64,000 bases of DNA from Pegea sp. RAD2-039 (taxonomy: Eukaryota; Chordata; Thaliacea; Salpida; Salpidae), in contig JAQGEQ010000335.1 of the NCBI GenBank assembly GCA_034620365.1, positions 248,001-312,000 on the forward strand. The letters run 5' to 3'. Position numbers and translations under genes: made by a program. The notes beneath the pieces were generated by a model. The model did not search any database and was not told the DNA's origin. It saw nothing but the letters and a program-made list of their open reading frames with translations. This document shows, piece after piece, positions 57,401-64,000 of this stretch. How positions within the stretch are numbered: the first letter of the stretch is position 1; the number at the start of each line of letters is the position of its first letter.

Positions 57401-60400
57401 TACATTTGAGTTGCTGGAAAAGCACTCCGATTATCAGAAAGAAAAAATGAATGAAATGTGACTTTTTAAGAACGTTCAAATGATTCAGCAGTGAAACACT
57501 AATTGAAAGTTTGTTGAAAATTGTTCACTTAATTCCACCACTTAATTCCAAATTTAATATTTTGTTTTATTCAGAATCTGATTGAAGTGCTTTCTATAAA
57601 TTAGGATACCTTTTTGGGCTTTGGAACTTCTATCGCCGATTTAAAATAATTTTTAGAAGGCTTTTTGATTTTTAAAGAGCTATGCGGTCTCTCTTTCAAT
57701 GTTTCTTGTTCAATATATTGCAGCTTCTCTTCTAAAAAAATAAAAAAAATTTTTGAGATAGTTATCAATTGAGACATGCATGAAAAATTTTTTATTAGAT
57801 TGTGATCATTTTAAATTGTCTGACAGTATCTTAAAATTAACTTTAACGAAATGTAAACACCCATCACAAACTGATTTGTTTTAGAAAATTGTTAACTCCA
57901 TCTGATGACCATACTGTAGCATTTCATGCAGCATGAAATTAGAATTAATTTAAACACTAAAAAATATAGATAAATTTAATTTCGAAAGTTGTAGCTACAT
58001 GGAAAGTATTTTAAGTTGTTGATAAAACAGCTTGCAACATTTCACAATTAAAAAAAATAATTGTAAAAAGCTTCAGAAACTTGAAATATATTTGGATTAC
58101 TATTGTAATCTGTCAGAGTAGTTATATGAGATTTATAATTTTATTGATTATGTTTTTGAGGTTAGCTTGTAGTATTTGACATTTGCTTTTTGAATCAATC
58201 ATTATTTAGTTTTTAACTCCATCTAAACGTGAAGCATTTCGACTTGAATTAAAAAATATAAATCTACTTTTTGACGTTATAAGGCTATTAAGTTAAAAGA
58301 AAGAAAGATTTTTGCTGTAACTTCCTTTTGATGGAATTAAGATTTGCAATCAATAAAAATTTGATTTGTTTGAAACTGGAAATGTTGGACTAAAAATCAT
58401 AATATAAGACATCAGGATAAGTTTATGGAAAATGAACAAATGAGAAAAAGAATTTTAATTCTTTCTATGTTTAAGTTAACATTGTATATTTATGAATATT
58501 CGTTGTCGAAGCGGGCATCTTTCTTTTCTTTCTAAGTAAATATTTCAAACTATTAAACATATTTTGGATATAAAAGATTTTTTGCAAAGATTTTTTTGAA
58601 TTAAGAATACATTTGTGAGTTTTGCTACTATGTTTGTCCTTTCAATAAATTTGAAAGTACATTGATGATGCAAAATCATAAATGACATTTCAATCAATAA
58701 AAAGCTTATTAACCAGAAAAATACAAAAGTTCAAATGACACAAATGTTCATTGAATATCATTCTTAAATCAATAAATTCAATTTTCAGGACGGATTTAAC
58801 AAACGAAAGATTAGATATTTGATGATTACGATAATTCAAAGTAAAAAGTTCTTAAGACTATATTTGAACTAAACCCTATACGAGATTATACAACAATGCC
58901 AGATGGTTCAGATAAATTCAAAACGTTAATTTATGATTAAACATAAAAAAAAGTTAATATATGTTCTTTTTAGAAGCCATTATCGTATCATATATATTCA
59001 TGTTCCAGAAACTTTCATCATCACAGTATAAGTTTTGTAATCAAATACTAAAATTTTTAACACATTGATTAAACTTACGGTTAGTTTCAAACATTTTTGA
59101 ACGTTTTTTTCTTCGCCGTTTCTTCGATTTCTTCGGTTTTTGCAGAAAAGGAAACTTTGAGGCGATGTGGGCAGCATAGATAATGTAGACCATTGAAGGC
59201 ACAGCGGAAAAGAGAATCTGAAGATGTTGAAAGAAACATTAGTTGCTAATCATCAAAACTACAAAAGCATTGTTAAATTAAATATGAAATTGAAATTTGT
59301 TGAACCTTTATTACTTTTAGAATTCTTTTAAACGATGTAATATACAAATGAGTTATTTTTTCAGTTTAGATACAAAAGCAAAGAGGCTTACTTGTAAACC
59401 CCAAAACCGAGGATGTGAAATAGGTGAAAACAGATTGAAACAGACGTTCTCACATCCAGGCTGTCGAGTATTGCATCTTAAAAAAATGCTTTGATCAATT
59501 TCGAAAGAGCAAAACCATTTAGAGACAGTTTCTAATTAAACAGCGAGTAATATCATCTAATAAGTAAAAAATCTGAAGCTCGATAGATAAGAAGACTTCA
59601 GATATAAGATTAAAGGTGACAAGCTGTTGCTTTGTTTCCTTGATAGGAAGGAAATGCACATTTTAAGGTGTTTACTGACACAAGAACTGTTTGATAGTGA
59701 CATAAATATATCATCAAAAGTGTAAATTCAAAATAGTGAATTTTATTGTTGCTTATTGTCTCTACAGTTTAAATGCATCTTTATAATCCTAAATACTTTA
59801 TGATTCGGAATATAAAGCTTCAAAAATGTAGTAAAAGTCAAAATAATGTTAAATTAATCAATTACACTTATAAGCTTCGTTCAAACTAAAGATATACAAA
59901 CCTTTAAAAACTTTGTAAACTTTAATAGTAATACTAAACAGTTAAATAGACATTTTATTTCTTAGTTTTCTGACTTGTTTTAATCTAATACATTTAACTG
60001 GAATCAAATTGATCTCTTCATTCAAAATGTTATGCTGAAATATTTGCAATGTAACAAGCAATTGTTGTAATCCAAGATTAAAAGTAAGTATAATCTAATG
60101 AATGATGTAAGTATAAAATTAATATGAAATTGAAAAATATCTACTTAACAAATTTGATTACTTCATCTAAGCAGTCGTTTAAATAAATATATTTAATTTG
60201 AAGTTTCTATCTTTATTACTTAAAAAATAGATAAACTTTTTGATGAAACATTGTTGTTCTCTCTTTTCCACACAACTTTTTTTTCTAATTTTCTTCATAT
60301 TTAATTTAAGTGACCTAATGTCATGACCACGGACGTAAGGCAGAATAAATTCTGCTTCCTTTTTAATATTTTAAATTTCTTTAGAAAATAATTGAAGAAA

Positions 60401-63400
60401 TTTCTAAATAATCAAAAATAAATTATAAATTTATTATTTAATTTTTTATGCTTAAATAATTTAAGACTGACAAAAACTCTTATTTACATTATCTTATGAA
60501 AATCGAAATTTATCCACAAATGTAAAAAAAGAAAGCATCAAAGAGTTGGATTAATCTATCATCATCATTTGCAAATAATTTCGGAATAAGTCGATGATCC
60601 ATATTTTCAGTATTTTGTCTTTAGCAAAATGGATAATTAATCTTCAAATTTTACTAAGATTTGTCAAAATTTAAAGTTTTATTTAAAATCTACAAGTTTC
60701 GAATAATCTTTAAGTTGATCGATACAATAACCTCGGTCAGATTTCTAGCGAAATTTTAGATCAAAAACAAACATGAAGTTATTATACAAAACATTATGTA
60801 AAATACAAAAACAAATAATTTTTAGATATTCATTCATACTAATATTAATATAATGAACTTTCAAATAAATATTTAATGCTGACAAGAAAAGTAATTTATC
60901 TATTTTAATGTAATTATTGCAAATTGTAAGATTGTGACTTTATGAGAATCGAATAGCAAACTTTTAAGCCTCGTTCAAAAATTGACCATTTGTGAAATTA
61001 CTTTTTTCGAATTTATAACAGGCTTCATCATTTTGCCATCATCTTAGTTCTTGATTGCTAGATTCTTTATTTTCTATCAAGGTACAACTGAATATAAAGC
61101 ATTTATTGAAGTTCTTATAAAATGAGAAATTTCTATAAGAACGGTTTTGATGCATGGAATATTTGCTTGAGCTGATTATTCAGGCTATGAAGCCTTTTCT
61201 TTGCCTTGAGATTATGTTATTATACATCACATTCTAATGCTGGGTATTATGCTTAAAGTTGAATTAGTTAGGCTTCTACACTGTGTATTAGATAAAAATA
61301 TGCTGTAGTTGTCAGGGAATTTCTATTAATAATTTATAGATTTGTAGCTTTTTACAGTTGAAACCGTCTCTAGGGCTATCAATTGAAAACGATACTAAAC
61401 AAAGTTGTACATTTTTATTTAATTGTAAACTATTCAGACGATATTTGAAATGGTGTATTCATTAACCAGCGAATATATACTAGTTTTGATATCTTTTGAA
61501 AAAACTGAAAGCAACAATTTTAATTGGATCCTAATTTTTTTACAATTTTATAATGACAACAATATAAACAAATTGAAATATACTTACAATGCTTTCTTTA
61601 ACCAAACAAATTTTCTTAAATTAACTAGTTATTGGTTTATTTATCGAGTCTTGATTTTAATTTTATGAAAATACACAAAAAGTAAACAAAAGCATAAATT
61701 ATTGTGATAAAACATAAAAGTTAACAAAAATATCATTTAAAATCTTCTCTCGTTAAGTTTTCTTAGGTAAATGAATTTAGTATTCTAAATTTATATTCTG
61801 ATTTATATTCTATTAAATTAATTAACTAATTTCTCAAACAGATTAGCAGCAGAAGTGGAAAGATATGTTAGCTATTTGATGATTTTCGAAATAAACTGTT
61901 AGAATGAGTAAATAAGTCAGAAATACTAAAAAAATAAGAAAATTGTGTTAATTAGGTTGATTGTAGCAAAACAGAAGTATTTGAAATATCAACGTTGTTA
62001 GATTGTAACAAATAAAAATCTCTAAATTTGACTACTGACAACATTTGTGTATATTTATTCATAAGAGAAATAGGATTGGTTTCAAGTAAGCATTAAAGTT
62101 TGAAGAGAGTAAGATTAGAATGAAATCTTCCACAGGTGATAACTGGCAGTGTGAAAGCAGCTTAATAAACAAGATATTTAATTTATAAGTTCAAGTGATA
62201 CCTGGTAAAGTGTGTTGGTTCATTGAAATCTAGAGACAAAGAAAGAAATGTATCGGATGTGTAAGTGTTTGCATTAATAAATAAAATTTATTTGTCACAG
62301 TCAATTAACAAACTAAATACTGGCACGGATGCAGTTTTTACAAAATCTCTTTAAATTTTAATCTTTTTACTTAATTTACTGTTTATCTGTATACAGTTTG
62401 AAGCTTGGGTTTTAGTCGATTAAGTTAATAAAACCTCATTTACATTTTTAGTGATCAACTGTTGTTCATTGAACTGTTACAAAATCGATCGAATTTGTTG
62501 CAAGTAAGCGAAAAAGAATTGATTTTGCCATTTCTTTGAAACTATGTCACTAAAATCTTCTGTTGAAGCAACAGACGCAGAAAATTTAATCTAAATGACT
62601 TATCAGTAGAAAACTTACTTTAACTTAAAACATTTTAAGTGTTCAACAATTATAAGATTACGATATCTAATTCACTTTCAAAAGCTACTTTCATTTTTTG
62701 AATATCCGTAAAAAGTTGTGTTAGAAAACAATAACTAACAGTTAGAAATTAATTTTTAAGTAGCTGATTGTAGAAAAAATATAATAATCTTTTATAATTT
62801 TCACATTTAGCATTAAAACTTTAAATTTAGTTTATAAAATTGTTACCTAGAAAATGAATGTTTTAAAATTAGCATGATTAATATCAATTTGGTTGTTTTG
62901 ATAGATTTATATAATTATAAATATTCAAATTGATATCAACACGAACAGAAACCGTATCAACTTAAGTGAAAATTTCAGTAAAAAAGTATTTAAATAACAT
63001 TAATTTCCACTGTTACGGCTCTAATGAAATATTCATTTGTAAAAACTCAGTGACTTTTGTGAACTAATAACTCGTTAAAAAAGAATTTTTATTCAAAACT
63101 GAAAAGATTTATTGCTTCAGTGTGGCCTAAGTTTCTTCTAGAAAAAAAATTGTATAAATTTTGTAAAATTTTCTTATAATCTGAAATTAAAAACTGATTT
63201 AAATTGAAACTATATCATTGATAAATGGCAAGTTATATTGATTTATTTATTTTCAAATCTTTTTTTGATATTTATAAAATCTTTGGTCTAAAGACGTGAA
63301 AAGCCGAATGTCTACGCTTAGCGCTAAATCAAATTTAAAATTTAATAAATTGAAGAAGACTCTTTTATTCAATCTCTTCTCTATATTCAACGATTTCGAA

Positions 63401-63785
63401 CTCTAGACTATTTTATTCATCTAATTTCTTTTAGACTTGGTAACTGCCAACTATAAAAACAGCTGATCACTAATTGATAAATTTTGATTAAATAAATTGT
63501 AAATATTTTTCCGAATAAATAATTTTTGTTAAAATATTTTTCCAATTTATTTGATTCTATGTTTTAATTTATGGCTTAAAAGTGCTTTTTTATCAATTTT
63601 TTTAAACCTTTAAAATATTTAATTTCTTACTTGAAAGCTGCTTGCTCGTCTGCGTACAGAGGTTCCCCTATTTTAGAAAGAATAACTATCCGAAAAATAA
63701 AGATTACCACGACCCAAACTTTTCCAATTAAAGTGGATTGCTTGGAAGCTTCGTCGAGTATTTTGTCCAAAAAATGCCAAGTCAT
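54446..63785 (-). CDS. connexin with a very long cytoplasmic loop, 648 aa, 10 exons
   Basis: A gap-junction channel subunit. Exons: 63631-63785, 59392-59476, 59079-59217, 57610-57731, 56616-56746, 56253-56442, 55520-56152, 54979-55138, 54746-54833, 54446-54689; 1,947 bp with consistent phases. It starts [18 protein letters not shown] and has TM1, then extracellular loop 1 with [14 protein letters not shown] (CX6CX3C) and [11 protein letters not shown]2 follows (residues ~82-103), a basic loop, TM3 with [17 protein letters not shown], and loop 2 with [19 protein letters not shown] (CX4CX5C... pattern as in connexins: CEKRPC then VDC). TM4 and an acidic Ser/Asp-rich tail ending QSMDSY complete it. 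The cytoplasmic loop is about 340 residues against roughly 50-150 in most vertebrate connexins. The loop exons at 56,616 and 56,253 are less certain. Confidence 0.93.
59477..63630 (-). other. first intron of the connexin gene (4.15 kb)
   Basis: The largest intron found in the window. It contains no recognised exon, transposon or RNA gene. A 72-codon open frame on the opposite strand at 61,450-61,668 has no family features. Confidence 0.6.
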
Positions 63786-64000
63786 GTTTAGTTAAATAAA
63801 TTAATACAAAAAAATCTAAATTTCTGTTTAAACAAAAAATATGAAACTTTTTTTCTAACGTGTAGATAACATCAAACCTTAAAAAGACAAAAGATTAATT
63901 ATTTAAGTGTGTTTCGAATACATAGTTCAATTGATAGTGATGTCTTCAAAAAAAAGAGTTGAAACAAGTTTAAAAACTCTATTTTTGTCAATCTTAATAT
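63786..64000. other. 5' flank of the connexin gene
   Basis: Immediate upstream sequence, AT-rich. No clear promoter element recognised. Confidence 0.5.

Noticed and set aside
1-64000. Bacterial-type features (operons, CRISPR, ribosome binding sites, phage)
   Set aside because: Spliced genes, animal-specific families and retroelements show this is eukaryotic nuclear DNA; no such arrays or operons were seen.

Overview
This 64-kb window is AT-rich animal nuclear DNA (my impression is about 70% A+T or more; not counted). It carries intron-containing genes, mostly with small GT-AG introns, set among long gene-poor stretches and decayed transposons. The best clue to the organism is a ten-exon connexin at the right end. 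Connexins, as opposed to innexins, are a chordate family. Together with the very small introns and A+T richness this points to a tunicate. An appendicularian is possible but not shown. I cannot name a species.

Layout from left to right. 1-4,730: mostly non-coding, with a ~250-bp direct repeat. 4,736-7,610 (-): an 11-exon BTB-BACK-Kelch (KLHL) gene, 588 aa. 11,140-15,335 (-): a secreted protein with a signal peptide, six thrombospondin type-1 repeats and EGF domains; seven EGF domains each sit on an exon of exactly 123 bp. 16,486-17,690: two decayed non-LTR retrotransposon pieces facing opposite ways. 18,200-32,475: a large palindrome with two 6,399-bp arms around a 1,478-bp spacer. Each arm carries a complete, intronless 1,178-codon gene for a DCC/neogenin-like receptor (4 Ig, 6 FN3, one membrane segment). 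33,654-35,950: a 57-bp hairpin, an orphan frameshifted EGF exon and a decayed LTR-retrotransposon gag/protease. 37,551-43,000 (-): a 14-exon SLC2A/GLUT-type sugar transporter (514 aa) with one GC-AG intron. 43,600-44,900: LINE tail fragments. 48,565-51,143 (-): a 14-exon COG6 gene (635 aa) whose introns are nearly all about 50 bp. 53,640-53,858: a probable tRNA-derived SINE with a headless relative at 48,261. 54,446-63,785 (-): the connexin (648 aa) with an unusually long cytoplasmic loop.

I assembled exon models by hand from splice signals, frame continuity and family motifs. For the KLHL, GLUT, COG6 and connexin genes every exon phase closes into one open frame. The TSP1/EGF gene lacks an identified 3' end. 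The genes do not form a pathway. They cover protein turnover (KLHL), extracellular matrix, axon-guidance-type reception, sugar uptake, Golgi traffic and gap junctions.

The items most worth a second look are the palindrome with its intronless receptor pair, the dense TGACGTCA octamers confined to that palindrome and the KLHL introns, the expanded connexin loop, and the identical-length EGF exons with a stray broken copy 20 kb away.
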